Assembly: GCA_039583875.1 (NCBI GenBank)
Contig: CM077161.1
Coordinates: 62,253,885-62,317,884, forward strand
DNA length: 64,000 nucleotides
Origin: Platanthera guangdongensis
Taxonomy: Eukaryota > Streptophyta > Magnoliopsida > Asparagales > Orchidaceae
Direction: 5' to 3'
The notes below the pieces were generated by a model. The model made no database searches and was not told where the DNA came from. It saw only the letters and a list, made by a program, of their open reading frames with translations. Both the position numbers and the translations under genes were made by a program. Positions 32,793 through 45,281 of this stretch are shown here, piece by piece (the stretch's first letter is position 1; each line of letters begins with the position of its first letter).

Positions 32793-34887
32793 TGTTGGGT
32801 ACATTGGTCAAATGTACCTGATTTGAAGAAGCCTCACCTAACTCAATGATATACATCATAATGTGTTTGATGTTTGTTTGAGTTACTTGTGCAGGTTAGG
32901 TACTCACTGGACTGAAGCTAAAAGTTTCTAAGTCCATGTGTCGACACCCAGAGGGAAAGTGTCGACACTTGAGAAAGCTTGTGTCGACACCCAGACAAGC
33001 AGTGTCGACACTTGGAGTCATTGTGTCGACACCTGGGATGAAGAGTCGACACCAGACAGAAAGTGTCGACACTTGGAGCTGTGTCGACACTCAGTGTAGA
33101 AGAATGCAGAAAAGCTGTGTCGACACTTAGCAGAAGTGTCGACACCTAGAAGAGCTGAGTCTACATCAGAAAGTGTCGACACTTGGAGTTGTGTCGACAC
33201 TCAGCAAAATTCTGCAGAGACTAAGGACAAGTGTCGACACTCAACACAATGTGTCGACACTCAATCAGCAGAGTCAACATATGAAGAATGTGTCGACACT
33301 CAGCACAATGTGTCGACACACACTCAAAGGAGTCAACACTTGAAGTATGTGTCGACACTCAGCATAATGTGTCGACACACACCCAGAAGAGTCAACACTT
33401 GAAGAAAGTGTCGACACCCAGCACAATGTGTCGACACTTAGTTGAAGACTCTACACTTGAAGAAAGTGTCGACACAAGGAGCTGTGTCGACACTTAGCAA
33501 AGAACAAAAAAGTTTAAAAAATATTCTAAGTACAAGTGTCGACACTAAGGGAATGTGTCGACACTCAGCTAAAGAAACAAAATTGAGGACTTGTGTCGAC
33601 ACCAAGAAGCAGTGTCGACACTTGACAGTTTCAACACATGAAGATGTGTCGACACAAAGGAGATATGTCGACACTTAGAAGAATTCAACAAGTTACAGAA
33701 GATCAAGTACTTGTGTCGACACTTAATTTCAGTGTCGACACTTGAAGAATAATCTGTGTCGAGACATACAAGGAGTTGTGTCGACACCTTGTAGACTTGT
33801 GTCGACACTTACACAACATGTGTCGACACTTGGTCTATAAGTGTCGACACTTAAGAACAGAAAGTCTCGACACTATCTGACAGTTAGAGAAATTCAAGAA
33901 GTGACTGATTGATATGACAGCTGCCGATCCAGCCGGTCTACAGCAACTGTCAGGGAAGTCAGAAGTCTGTTATGAACCGGATCAGCCGGTTACCATGAAG
34001 AAGGCCTATAAATAGGCACAGACTGTTTACAGAAAGAGTTGTAAATGCAGAAATTGTTGAAAGGATTAATCTAAGAGAATTGTTCAAGTGGTTGCTGATC
34101 AAGCTATCCAAGTGATACAAATCAAGAAGATCTTGCTGTCCAACAGCAGATCTAAGAAGTTGGAGAAAGAGAGCTCCAATCAAGAATTCAGTCTTTGGAA
34201 CTAAGGCTGAGAAGAAGGATTCAGAATCATCTGGATCTCAAGAAGCAGAGGTCAAGGATCAACTGCAGAGGATTCAGACTAATTCAGTTCTAACTCAAGA
34301 AGCTTTGAAGGAAGCTAAGTCAGTTTGGATCTAGCTGAGTTCTTCCAAGAACTCTTCAAGAAACTCTCAACTCCTCTCTTATTTTCTGAGTTGTAGAGTT
34401 AGTTATTGTAATTCAATCTTAACTTGTGGGATCCATTGGATCTGAGAGAATTGTAAGCCTATATAATAAAGGCTGAGGGTAGGGCTTGGTTGCCTGAGTG
34501 TAGGAGTTGAAGAACTCTGAGTGTAGGCCTTAATTGGCTGAGTGTAGGCCTGGGTGGCTGAGTGTAGGCCTTTGTGGCTGAGTGTAAGGCTTTGGGCCTG
34601 AGGTGTAGGAACCTAGTTGGGTTCTGAGATAGTGGAGAAGTTTGGCCGAATCTAGTACACTGCTAGATAGGCGAAGGGGGAAAGTGGATGTACCCAAAGA
34701 TTGGGGAACCACTATAAATCTGTGTGTCTGCTGTGCTGTGCTGTGCTGTGCATTAACTGTTTATATTCTGTTATTGCTGTTAGCTGTAGAAATCTGTGAG
34801 ATAACTGTTTTGCTGCCAACAAAGTTTTAAAAAGGTTTAGGTCACCTATTCACCCCCCCTCTAGGTGTTTAGGTACCATACCTTTCA
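32793..34887 (+). repeat. P3 3' LTR (2,095 bp)
   Basis: Near-identical to 21713-23812: palindrome array 32935-33880, TATAAATAG 34007-34015, short repeats about 34498-34615, shorter C-run at 34851-34858. It ends ACCTTTCA, then target copy CAGTC. I noted about 18 scattered substitutions between the two LTRs (for example GTGTAGACAC in the 5' copy against GTGTCGACAC here). Confidence 0.95.
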
Positions 34888-34892
34888 CAGTC

Positions 34893-36295
34893 TCCTCATC
34901 TTCAGAAGCAGATGTACTTGTAATTTCTACCCTCTCCTTAGGTAGCTCCTCAACTTCCTTTGGCTTCTCAGGCTCTTGCCTTGCAAGTTCTTCAACAATT
35001 ACTACTTGCTCCCCCTCAACTGGAGCATTCTCTCCCTCAGCAGCAGCACTTTCCTTCTCAAAGTCAGCTTGGTCCAGATTAAGAAAGAGATCTTCCATTG
35101 TAAACTCTTATTGAGGTAGTGATGGAGATTCTCTTATCTCATCAGTTACTTGATGTGTGTCCACTTGAGCTGTAACAGATGTGTCCTCCATGACAACATC
35201 TGGGAGTTGACTATCAATCTGAGGTTGCTGATTATCATCAGATAAGTTGTCAATTATAACTACACTCTCAATTAGGAAATTTAATTGTTTGATTTCTGAG
35301 ATTACCTCAACGATAGTGTGGGTTGCTTGCTCACTTTCCAATGGAGTTGGCTCTTCCACTACTAGTGGCTCCCCCTGGACTGAATCCTGGTGTAAGGGGC
35401 TAGCTTGAGGTATCTCCCCTTGCCTCTCAGCAACTTCTTGTTGAGCTGGAGACTTCCCAGCATCTCCAGTGTCTTCTTCATCGGGAGTGAAGACAACTTG
35501 TTCTTCTGAACTGCTAGATGAATCCTGAGCCACAGGGGCTATCTTCTTCTTCTTCTTTGGAGGAGTTATTTTCTCAGGAGTAGGCATCTACTTAGTTAAC
35601 ACTCTGTCCCACCTTGAGAAGATCCTCATGTCCATCTTTCTCATATGGTTGATCTTAGTTCCAGCAGCTTGACTCATAACCTCTAGTATACTACCAGCAA
35701 GGTATAAACTTAGTATTCTACCCAAATTGGGTTTCTTCAGGCTCTCCTTAATCTTCTCAAATAATACTGCAGAACAATCAGTAGTTAGTTGAAAGATAAT
35801 CCTTGCCATGATGTTGAACATATAAGCTGAAATCCTGTCATGTCCTCCAGACTTGCACAGGATAACTTTGCCAACAATTTCTGAGAGAAATTTTCCCTGG
35901 CTGTTCATGCCTTTCCTATTGAATACAGATCCAATTTTCAGCTTAGAATCTATACCACACCATGTTAAAGCTTCTCGGGTCTTAGAAGCAGTAACTTCAT
36001 CTTATTCCTTTGTCCTTGGGAGGTTTAAGACCTTTCTTAAACTCTTTGGGGAGACCTTCACCTTTTCTTCATGAACCCTTGACTTGATCTTGAATCCAGA
36101 GTCATCTAGGGTTGCTCCATGTAGAAATTCCAATACCTCTTTCTTCCAGATCTTAGTCGGCTCAGAAACAAGAAAATCTAACCCTGAGTTTGTGACTAGG
36201 GTTACCACATTCTTGATTTCTTGTTCTGCATCGTCAAACGCATGCCGCACCAGTTCATAGCCTTCGTTCACGTTCTCCCCGAGCTTTGGCGCCCT
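34893..36295 (-). pseudogene. M2 ORF2, N-terminal part (start codon lost, split by P3)
   Basis: It aligns with P3 ORF2 from the first codon, but the start ATG is AGG (minus strand, 36293-36295). TAA at 36002-36004, TAG at 35588-35590 and TAA near 35105 also interrupt it. The conserved domain keeps FLSEIVGKVILCKSGGHD and GRILSLYLAGS. The basic cluster PPKKKKKIA precedes a Ser-rich acidic stretch. It ends at the P3 junction in SEDEETV and continues in frame at 21712. Lesions on both sides show ORF2 was already decaying or has decayed since the split. Confidence 0.8.
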
Positions 36296-36329
36296 TAGTG
36301 TTTGAAGAATTTGAATTCAGAGAAGAGAG

Positions 36330-36784
36330 GTGTCGGCACACAAGTTTGGTCTCGAAACTTTGGTGAGTGTGTCGACAGACAATGGGGAAATTCTATTTAT
36401 ACCTTTCTAAGATTGAAGATGAAAGGGCGGGTTAACTAACTTAAATTGTGTCGATACTGTTGATAAGTGTCGACACAGACTTATAATGTCTCAACACCTA
36501 TGTGTCGACACAAGTTTAGTCAACAGAATATATGTGTCGACACTTGTTTATGTGTCGACACCGCTCAACTCGACATTTAGTCGAGACTTTACTTAGATAA
36601 TTCTGAGTAAATTCTAAGTGTCGACACCACCTCATTTGTGTCGACACTGACCCTGTATGTGTCGACACTAATTTTCTGAAGTGTCGACACCAATTTCCTA
36701 GATGTGTCGACACCTTTTCTCTGAAGTGTCAACACCACTTTTCTGTGTCGACACAGATATCTATGTGTGTCGACACAATTTTAC
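36330..36784 (-). promoter_or_regulatory. M2 pol-ORF2 spacer: palindrome array and TATA box
   Basis: About ten exact or near GTGTCGACAC units occur between 36440 and 36780. On the minus strand TATAAATAG follows at 36401-36393, about 100 nt before the lost ORF2 start. The arrangement matches P3, but the CTCTAG acceptor-like tract of P3 is altered here (CTCTGAATTC). This is the same putative internal promoter. Confidence 0.55.
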
Positions 36785-39700
36785 TTAGCCATTTCTATAA
36801 ACGTATTCTAAGTTTATCATACCTAGTTCAATTTTAAACCTATTGAACTTTGTTTCTTCTAAAGGCTTAGTATACATATCAGCTAGTTGATTATCTGTCT
36901 TAACATATTCTACTGAAATATCTTGTTTTTCTACATATTCCCTTAGAAAATGATATTTTATTTCAATATGTTTAGTTCTACTATGAGAAACATGATTGTT
37001 TGCAATTGATATAGCACTAGTAGAATCACAAAACAGTGATGTTCTACTTACCTGAATTCCATAATCCTCAAGCTGATGTTGTATCCATAGAAGTTGAGCA
37101 CAGCAACTTCCTGCAGCCACATATTCTGACTCTACAGTGGAGATAACCACACTTGTTTGCTTCTTGCTACTCCATGAAATCAGTCTTCCACCTAGGAATT
37201 GACAGGTTCCAGATGTACTTTTCCTGTCTTCTTTGCATCCTGCAAAATCTGCATCTGAATAACCTGTTAGATCAAAGTCTCCATTCCTAGGGTACCAAAG
37301 GCCTAGATAAGGGGTGCCCTTTAGATATCCTTTTGACTGCTGTCAAATGAGACTCTTTAGGGCATGCTTGGTACCTAGCACAGACACATGTAACATACAT
37401 GATATTTGGTCTACTTGTAGTTAAATAGAGTAGTGAGCCAACTATCCCTCTATACAAAGTCTCATCTACAGGTTTCCCTGCATCATCTTTGCTAAGAGAC
37501 ATACTTGACCCCATAGGAGTCTTCATGGTACTGGATGAATCCATACCATACTTCCTTATGAGTTCTAGGGTGAACTTAGACTAGCATATGGATAAACCAT
37601 TCACAGTCTGTCTAACTTGGAGTCCCAAGAAGAACTTAAGTTCCTCCATACTGCTCATCTCAAACTGTCCTTGCATTAGTTTTGCAAACTTTTTGTAAAG
37701 ACTACTTTCAGTAGACCCAAATATTATGTCATCTACATATATTTGGACTAGTATTATTTTGCCTCTGGATTCCCTAAGAAATAGAGTCTTGTCTATTTTC
37801 CCCCTTGTGAATTTATTCTCAATGAGGAAACTAGGCAGAGTTTCATAACAAGCCCTAGGGGCTTGTTTTAACCCATACAAAGCTTTCCTAAGTCTATATA
37901 CATGATTAGGTTGAGTTTAATCAACAAAACCTGATGGCTGTTCCACATAGACCTCTTCCTTTAGATTACCATTCAAAAAGGCTGACTTAACATCCATTTG
38001 GTAAACTTTAAATCCTTGATAGGTTGCATAGGCCAGGAACATCCTTATGGCTTCCAGTTTGCCTACTGGAGCAAAGGTTTGATCAAAGTCAATACCTTCT
38101 TCCTGCCTATATCTTTTAGCAACCAATCTAGATTTGTTCTTGACAATTACTCCATGTTCATCCATCTTGTTCCTAAAGATCCACTTGGTTCCAATTATGT
38201 TGTGGTCTTTTGGTTTAGGAACAAGCTCCCAGATTTTGCACCTCTTGAACTGATTCAGCTCTTCTTGCATTGCCTCAATCCAATGAGGGTCTAGGATGGC
38301 TTCTTCAAACTTCTTTGGCTCTACTTGGGATAGAAAACTGGAGAAGAGCACTGCGTTCAGATTTCTGCTCCTTGTTTGTACCCCTTGTCTTAGATCACCA
38401 ATGATTTGATCTGTTGGATGATCTCTTAGATGCCTATTAGCTGGAGGCATCCTGGCTTCAGGTTGAACTTCTTCAGTTTCTTCATCTTGCTGCACTCCTT
38501 GAACTTCTTCTGCATTAGGTACATGTAGTACTCCCCCTGGACAACAGCCACTATCTTTTACCTGCTGTCTTGCAGTAGGTCCTTCTTCTATAGTGAGCTA
38601 GTCCATCTTCTCAGTCACACCTGTGGAGCTGCAAATACTACTAGACAACTCATTGTTAATAAGTCTAGTTTCATCAAATACTACATGTACAGACTCTTCT
38701 ACAACTTGAGTAGACAAGTTGTAGACTCTATAAGCCTTACTATTGTTGATGTACCCAACAAAGATCCCCTCTTGGGACTTGGCAGCAAACTTAGTCAAGT
38801 AAGACTTTCCATTGTTAAGTATAAAGCACTTACAACCAAAGATCCTGAAGTAGGATAGGTTTGGTTTTCTGTCTTTCACAATCTCATAGGGGATCTTGTT
38901 GTGGCTTTTAGTAATGGTAGCCCTATTAATAACATGGCATGTAGTATTAACTGCCTCAGCCCAGAAATATTCAGGTAGAGATGTATCACTTAATATGGTC
39001 CTACCAGCCTCAATCAAGGTTCTATTTTTCCTCTCAGCAATACCATTTTGCTGAGGTGTTCTTGGTGAAGAGAACTCTTGAAATATCCCAAATTCTTCAC
39101 ATAGTTTTGCCATACTATCAGACTGAAATTCAGTACCATGGTCACTTCTTATCTTGACCACTGTACTGTCTAGTTCATTCTGAATTTGTTTGACAAAGCT
39201 ATAGAAGATACTAGGTATTTCAGATTTCTGTCTAAGGAAGAACACCCAGGAAAATCTTGAGTAGTCATCTACAACTAGAAAGATATAGACCTTCCTACCT
39301 AGGCTGTGAACTGGCATAGGACCAAAGAGATCCATATGCAAGAGGTATAAACACCTCACAACATCTTTGTCTTCAATGCTACTAAAGGTGGATCTAGTCT
39401 GCTTGCCCTTTTGACAAGCTGAGCATATTCCATCTTTAATACACTTAACTTGAGGACCATTCCTCACTAACTCTTTGCTAAAGAGCTGGCCAATTGTCTT
39501 GTAGTTGAGATGGGCTAGCCTCTTGTGCCATTTGACACAATGAGAGACTTTCTCATTAGCTACAAGACATACTGGAGAACCATTGTTCTCACACATAATG
39601 TCTAGGCAATAGACATTTCTTTTTCTATAACCAGTCAAAATGATCTCTTGATCACTTGATCTCCTGATATGACAACATTTTTAACAAATGAGATGTCATA

Positions 39701-39961
39701 TCCTAAATCACTCAATTGACTTATACTAATAAGGTTATGTTTCAAACCTTTAACATAAGCCACTTGAGTAATAGTTATATGAGGGCTAGAAATGTAACCA
39801 AAACCCTTGATGATTCCTTTTTCAGAACCTCCAAAGGTGACTTTAGGACCATCCTTGATAGGTGTGTAGTCCTTTAGCAATCCCCTTGTTCCAGTCATGT
39901 GCCTGGAACATCCACTGTCCAAGTACCATATAGGGGCATGGCCACTTGGACTTACCTGCAA
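36785..39961 (-). pseudogene. pol: M2 pol (several stops and frameshifts)
   Basis: Protease WYLDSGCSRHMTG near 39926; a frameshift near 39660 ends that block. Integrase (39638-38600) keeps HKRLAHLNY, CSACQKGK, MDLFGP, RSDHGTEF and TPQQNGIAERKNRTL, then TAG at 38598-38600 where P3 has AAG. RT block 1 (38495-37920) ends at TAA 37917-37919. Block 2 holds YVDDIIFGS (about 37730) and a TAG at 37581-37583 in place of the CAG of P3. A small deletion near 37330 shifts the frame. RNase H C-terminus (37150-36785) keeps [10 protein letters not shown] and [13 protein letters not shown] and ends a few residues past the GMINL of P3. More lesions than P3, in line with greater age. Confidence 0.9.
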
Positions 39962-39967
39962 AACAGA

Positions 39968-42006
39968 TTAGTGAACCTTAGAACCCAAAGAATTCTTGGG
40001 TCCTTTGTATTGGTTAGTTTGCTTCCTAACAAAGCTACCTGCAGGTTTTCCAACAGGCAGTTTGCTACTCACTTTGGCACTTGCATTGTGCCAACAGTCC
40101 ATGGCAAAGTGGCCTACCTTGCCACAACACCAACACTCAAACCTATTGTACCTTTGCTTAGGTACATTCTTAGCTGTTTTACCTACAGCTGGCTTGTTGA
40201 GAGCTGGGGCTTTGCCCTTGAACTTGGACTGAACAGTCCTAGCTGGTCTAGTAAACCCCAGTCCAGCCTTACCTTTTTGATGAACAAATTCATCAATTAA
40301 GGGTAGAACAGACTTTGGTTTAGAAAACCTAGCAACTAAATCTCTCTCCTTCTGAAGACTAATCTCCAGACTTTTGATTTGATCATTCTTAAATGATATA
40401 GTCCCCATCTGAATCACAGTTATGTGCTTCAGTCTGACTATTTCATTTAGCTTTTGATCAAACATTTTCTCAAAATCAGTTGCAGCAACTTTGAGATTAG
40501 CAATTTCCTTTGCCTGACTCTTGGCTAGGGACTTGCTCTTCTTAAAAGCTTGCAACAGAACTTTATATTCATCTATCAATTGATGAATATCCCCTTCAGA
40601 CTCAGATGCACTCTCAACACTTGATGATGATGAATCTGATTCTGAACTAGCACAAGAAATTGAACTTAAAGAACAATTTTGTACCTTACTAGCTCCAGGC
40701 TGCTCCTGGATTTTGTCACTTTCTGTCAATGCCATCAGTCCTTCGCACTGACTGTCCTCTTGTTCATGTATAGAGTTCATGATCTGGATGAACTCTTCTT
40801 CCTCTTCCTCAGCAAACAGTCCTATGTATGCTTCAGCATCTGACTCAGTTTCTGATGAAGATATGTCTGACAGGCTCTTATCCTTTTTGGCAACAAAAGA
40901 TCTTTCCTTCTTGCCCTTGAATTGAGTCTTTTTCTTATCATTAGACTCCGTCCTTTTCTCTGGACAGTCTGCAATAACATGTCCTTGTCTGTTACAGCAA
41001 TAGCATATAATTTTTGATAGAGTTGCTTTGCTAGACTTGGTCTTTTTCCTGTCTTTCTTTGATGACTTCTTATTCTGATAATAGTCATCTTTTCCTTGTG
41101 AAGTAGATGGCTTTGTCCTCCACTGTTTCTTCTTTAAGAACTTCTGAAAGTGTCTTGTGAATGCTGCAAAGTCCTCATCACTTTCACTGCTTTCAGACTT
41201 TTTACTTGCTGACTCATCTGACTCAGTCTCAGCTACTTTAGGAGGTGGGGTTGGTGACTTACTTCTGTATTTTCTGGGGGCTTCTATTTTAAATGCCAAT
41301 GTTCTTTCTTTATTCTCAATTCTGGTAGACTTCTCCTCTTCTTTCCTCACCATCAACAGCATTTCATAGGATAGCAATTTTCCAAACAAAGTTGGAGGAG
41401 GAATTTCTGTTAACTTTGCCATTTCCCTAATGGCACAGATCTTGGTGTCCCAATCCTTTGTTAGGGACCTCAAGAACTTATCATTTAACTCATAATTACT
41501 GAATTCTCTGCCATAGGACATTAGCTCATTCACTATTCTATAGAACTTCTTATAGCATTCAGTTATGCTATCAACCCCCTAACTTTCCTGAAGCTTTCAT
41601 ATTCTTGATTTAATAAGGACTTTCTGTCCTGCCTCACTTCTTCAGAACCCTCCATGTACACTATAAGAGTATCACACATCTCCTTAGATGTCTTACAGTG
41701 TATCAAATTTTGAAAGGTAGCATCATCTATGGCACTCACAATGATATTCTGAGCCCTCTTGTCCTTTTTGGCTAGAATTATCTCATCTTTTATCATCTCA
41801 TAGAAGTCCTTAGGTGTTCTCTGATTTGCATCTAAGACTGAAACCTTCATAGGCACATATGGCCCTTCTTTAACTGTGATGTATATTCTAGGGTCTGAGG
41901 CTTCCATAAATAGTCTCACCCTTTCCTTCCAAATGCCAAATATTTTTTTTCTGCAAATGGGTAGCTTCATGGATCCCAATTCCTTATGATTCTCAGTGGA
42001 ACCCAT
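39968..42006 (-). pseudogene. gag: M2 Gag (one frameshift)
   Basis: It starts MGSTENHKELGSMKLPIC at 42006. A frameshift near 41570 (the G-run in the FRKVRG stretch) separates the first 145 residues from the remaining frame (MNELMSYGREFSNYEL on). Knuckle 1 CYCCNRQGHVIADC (about 41000) and knuckle 2 CWCCGKVGHFAMDC (about 40130) are both intact. It ends GSKVH, as in P3, with a TAA, and pol resumes in the same frame after TCTGTTTTGCAG. It is the best guide to the unmutated codons of P3. Confidence 0.9.
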
Positions 42007-42093
42007 GGTTCTTGATGTTCTTGATTCTGTAATGTACTTAGACTGAATCTGCCAACAGGATCTACTCAGACAGTTATGTCCCTTTTTGAGTAA

Positions 42094-42111
42094 CCTGACT
42101 CTGATACCACT
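42094..42111 (-). other. M2 primer binding site (initiator Met tRNA)
   Basis: Minus-strand AGTGGTATCAGAGTCAGG directly follows the 5' LTR. It shares AGTGGTATCAGAG with P3. The leader runs 42007-42093. Confidence 0.88.
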
Positions 42112-44073
42112 TGAAAGTTATTGTACCTAATCACCTAGAGGGGGGGGGGGGTGAATAGGTGACTTAAATCTTTTTAAATTTTTAGGCAGAATTCAGATTA
42201 TATCACAGAATTATAACTACTTTTGCACATCAATCATTCAACAATCACAGCAAAACTCATGCACACAGTGAACACACAGATTTATAGTGGTTCCCCAAGG
42301 TTTGGGTACATCCACTTTCCCCCTTCGCCTATCTAGTAGTGAACTAGATTCGGCCAAACTCCTCCACTATCTCAGATCCTCAGATCTTACACTCAGAACC
42401 CCAAAACAGGCTCCTACAGCTCAGGCCCAAGGCCCTACAACTCAGTCTTCTCCAAAGACCTACACTCAGCTTCTTTATAAAGCCTACACTCAGCCACAGC
42501 AGGCCTACACTCAGCCACAACAGGCCTACACTCAGAGATACAAATCTCCTACACTCAGGCACACAGGCCCTACACTCAGCCTTTATAATTACAGGCTTAC
42601 AACTCAGATCCCTAAGGATCCTACAAGAAATTAGAATACAAAGTTTATATACCTACAACTCTGAATAGAGAGATGAATTGATAGGTTCTTGATGAGTTCT
42701 TGGATGAACTCTGTTGAGATCAACCTCACTTGGCTTTTCTTCAAAGCTTCTTGAATGTAGAACACAATAGGGTTGATCTTCTCTGTAGCTGATCCTTGAT
42801 CTCTGCAACTTAAGATTCAGAACAAAGTCTGAACCCTTCTTCTCAGCCTGGTTCCAACGGCTGTCTTCTTGGATGGAGCTCTCTATCTCCAACTACTTAG
42901 AACTTTCCTTGAAAGTCTTCAATGAATTGCTTTTCAACAACTTGATCATCTATTTCTATAGACAGTATAAGTCTATTTATAGGCCTTTTTTATGGTAACC
43001 GGCTGGACCGGTTCATAACTGATTTCTGATAACTCTGACAGGTGCAGTAAACAGGCTGGAATGGCAGCTGTCAAGTCATCCAGTCAGTTCTTGAAAAATC
43101 TATAACTGTCTAAAAGTGTCGAGACTGTCTGTCTTTAATTGTCGACACTTATAGACTAAGTGTCGACACAAGTTGACTAAGTGTCGACACTAGCCTACAA
43201 GGTGTCGACACAACTCCTTGTGTTGTAGAATTCACTTCTCGACACAGCTTCTTCTTCATGTGTCGACACTGATATTGAGTGTCGACACAACTCCTTGTTC
43301 TTCAGCACTTAGTTGAATTCTTGTAAGTGTCGACACAACTCCTTTGTGTCGACACATCTTCATGTGTTGAACTTGTCATTGTCGACACATCTTCTTGGTG
43401 TCGACACATGCCTTTTGTGTTGATACTTGCTGAGTGTCGACACTGCTCCTTGTGTCGACACATTCTTCTTCTGTTGAGACTTTTGCTGAGTGTCGACACA
43501 TCTCCTTAGTCTCGACACTTGTACTTAGAATTTTGTTGAACTTTGCTAAGTGTCGACACAGCTCCTTGTGTCGACACTTTCTTCAAGTGTTGAGTCTTCT
43601 GCTGAGTGTCGACACATTCTTTATTATGTCGACAATTATACTTAGACTCTACTGACTTTTGTTGAGTGTCGACACAGCCTCCAAGTGTCGACACTTTCTG
43701 ATGTAGACACAGTTCCTCTGGGTGTCGACACTGTTTCTAAGTGTCGACACTGCTTCACTGGACTTTTCTTCATTGAGTGTCGACACAGCTCCTTGTGTCG
43801 ACACTTTCTGTCTGGTGTCGACTCTGCATCCCTGGTGTCGACACAAGTACTCCAAGTGTCGACACTGCTTGCCTGGGTGTCGACACAAGGCTTCTTAAGT
43901 GTCGACACTTTCCTTCTGGGTGTCGACACATGGACTTAGAATCTTTTCATCTTTCCTGCAAATAATTAACCTGCACAAGGCAACTCAAAATACATCAAAT
44001 ACATTTTGATGTATATCATTGAGTAGGGTGAAGCTTCTTCAAATCAGGTACATTTAAACCAATGTACCCAACA
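42112..44073 (-). repeat. M2 5' LTR
   Basis: 1,962 bp, TGTTGGG at 44073 to ACTTTCA at 42112, partner of 18052-20012. It contains the GTGTCGACAC array (about 43135-43930), TATA box (42973-42981), short GTGTAGG-type repeats, and a C-run hairpin with 7-bp arms TCACCTA/TAGGTGA (42131-42162). Target copy GCCTC follows at 44074-44078. Confidence 0.92.
42973..42981 (-). promoter_or_regulatory. TATA box of M2 5' LTR
   Basis: Minus-strand TATAAATAG downstream of the palindrome array, the functional copy for gag-pol transcription of M2. Confidence 0.65.
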
Positions 44074-44830
44074 GCCTCCACCATGAGAACTCTCATGGGA
44101 TCAAGTATGCCAATAGGCAAAGATGAGGCAGAGAAACCTGTTGATGAGTCTTTGCATAGAGGTATAATTGGTTCCCTTCTATACTTGACTTCTAGTAGGC
44201 CTGACATCATGCATGTCACATGTGTCTGTGATAGCTATCAAGCCTGCCCTAAAGAATCTTATTACTCTGCAGCAAAGAGAATCTTGAGATATCTTAAGGG
44301 CACACAAGATCTTGGCCTATGGTACCCCAGAAATCAGTGTTTTGATCTAACAGGACTTTCAGATGCAGATTTTACAGGTTGCAAAGAAGGCAGTAAAAGC
44401 ATTACTGGAACCTGTCAGTTCTTAGGAAGAAGGCTAGTTTCTTGGAGCAGCAAGAAGCAAACTAGTGTGGCTATATCCACTACTGAGTCAGAATATATAT
44501 CAGCAGATAGCAACTATGCTCAGCTGCTGTGGATCGAACATCAGCTCTAGGATTATAACCTGCAGTTAAGTAGAACTCCTCTTTACTGTGATTCTATAAG
44601 TGTTATTTCTATTGCTAGGAATCCTTTCTCACATAGCAGGACTAAGTATGTAGAAATAAGATATCATTTTATCAGGGAGCATATGGAGAAGGAATACATC
44701 AGTCTTGAGTTTGTCCCCACAGACAAGCAAATGGCTGATATCTTCACTAAGTCATTAGATGAAGCAAAGTTCAACACCATCAATTTGAGTTGGTATGTTG
44801 AACTTGGAATAGCTTCGGGCACTCCCTTTT
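44074..44830 (+). pseudogene. pol: P1 pol, last part: RT end and RNase H
   Basis: It continues P1 RT across M2: TMRTLMGSSMPIGKDEAEKP, then IIGSLLYLTSSRPDIM. RNase H has [26 protein letters not shown] and, after a stop at 44548-44550, YCDSISVISIARN and MADIFTKSLDEAKF. P3 and M2 have alanines where this copy has Thr and Val, and the frame has several stops. The end is blurred by an indel near 44790. P1 has no ORF2 after pol; only about 450 bp separate it from the purine tract. Confidence 0.85.
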
Positions 44831-45281
44831 GTATTTTTTCTGTGTGTAGGTATTGTTCCTCTTGGTGGACATGCAGACTTCCTAGTAGTATCTGCTCACT
44901 GATGCTTCTACTAAGGGGGAGTAAGCTACGCTGAATAGAAGAAAGAGGGTCAGCCAATGGGAAGGCCAACCCCCATCTGCCTATTCTACTGAAGTCAAAA
45001 AGGGGGGAAAGAAGAGAAGAAGAGAATAGAGAAGGTCCTAGTAGGGGGGGTCATAGCAAGGGGGAGTCATAGCAAGTGGGAGAGATTACAATGGGAAAGA
45101 AAGTAATGTGGCACTCAAGGAAGGACAAACCACTTGCAGCAAAACATGGGGAGTAAGTAAATGACGTACACTTACTCATAGCTTATCAAATTTTCCATAC
45201 TTATTTTTTTGCTGTATAGGTTATCTGTGCCATTGACCAAGGACAACAATGAAGTCTTGACTTCTTCAAATAGGGGGAGCT
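44831..45281 (+). other. P1 3' non-coding region and polypurine tract
   Basis: Purine-rich, G-run-bearing stretch (AGTAGGGGGGGTCATAGC, near 45036) ending CAAATAGGGGGAGCT at 45267-45281, the counterpart of the purine tract in P3 and M2. I see no ORF2 and no palindrome array here. Confidence 0.7.

Larger units (their letters stand above)
21713..34887 (+). mobile_element. P3: nearly complete Sirevirus-type element, plus strand, inserted in M2 ORF2
   Basis: 13,175 bp with LTRs 21713-23812 and 32793-34887 and a perfect target duplication CAGTC (21708-21712 and 34888-34892). All parts are present: primer site, gag, pol, spacer array with TATA box, ORF2, purine tract. By eye the LTRs differ at about 18 substituted positions plus C-run length, roughly 99% identical, so it is the youngest element whose two LTRs can be compared. 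Gag has two in-frame TAGs, pol one TAA and one frameshift, ORF2 one TAG, so this copy should not be autonomous. Confidence 0.95.
18052..44073 (-). mobile_element. M2: Sirevirus-type element, minus strand, interrupted by P3
   Basis: LTRs lie at 18052-20012 and 42112-44073 (1,961 and 1,962 bp), the target duplication is GCCTC, and the primer site is at 42094-42111. Gag, pol, spacer array and ORF2 follow in the expected minus order. P3 lies inside ORF2, and removing it leaves about 12.85 kb. By eye the LTR pair shows clearly more mismatches (a few per cent) than the P3 pair (about 1%), agreeing with the nesting order. Gag, pol and ORF2 all carry lesions. Confidence 0.92.
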
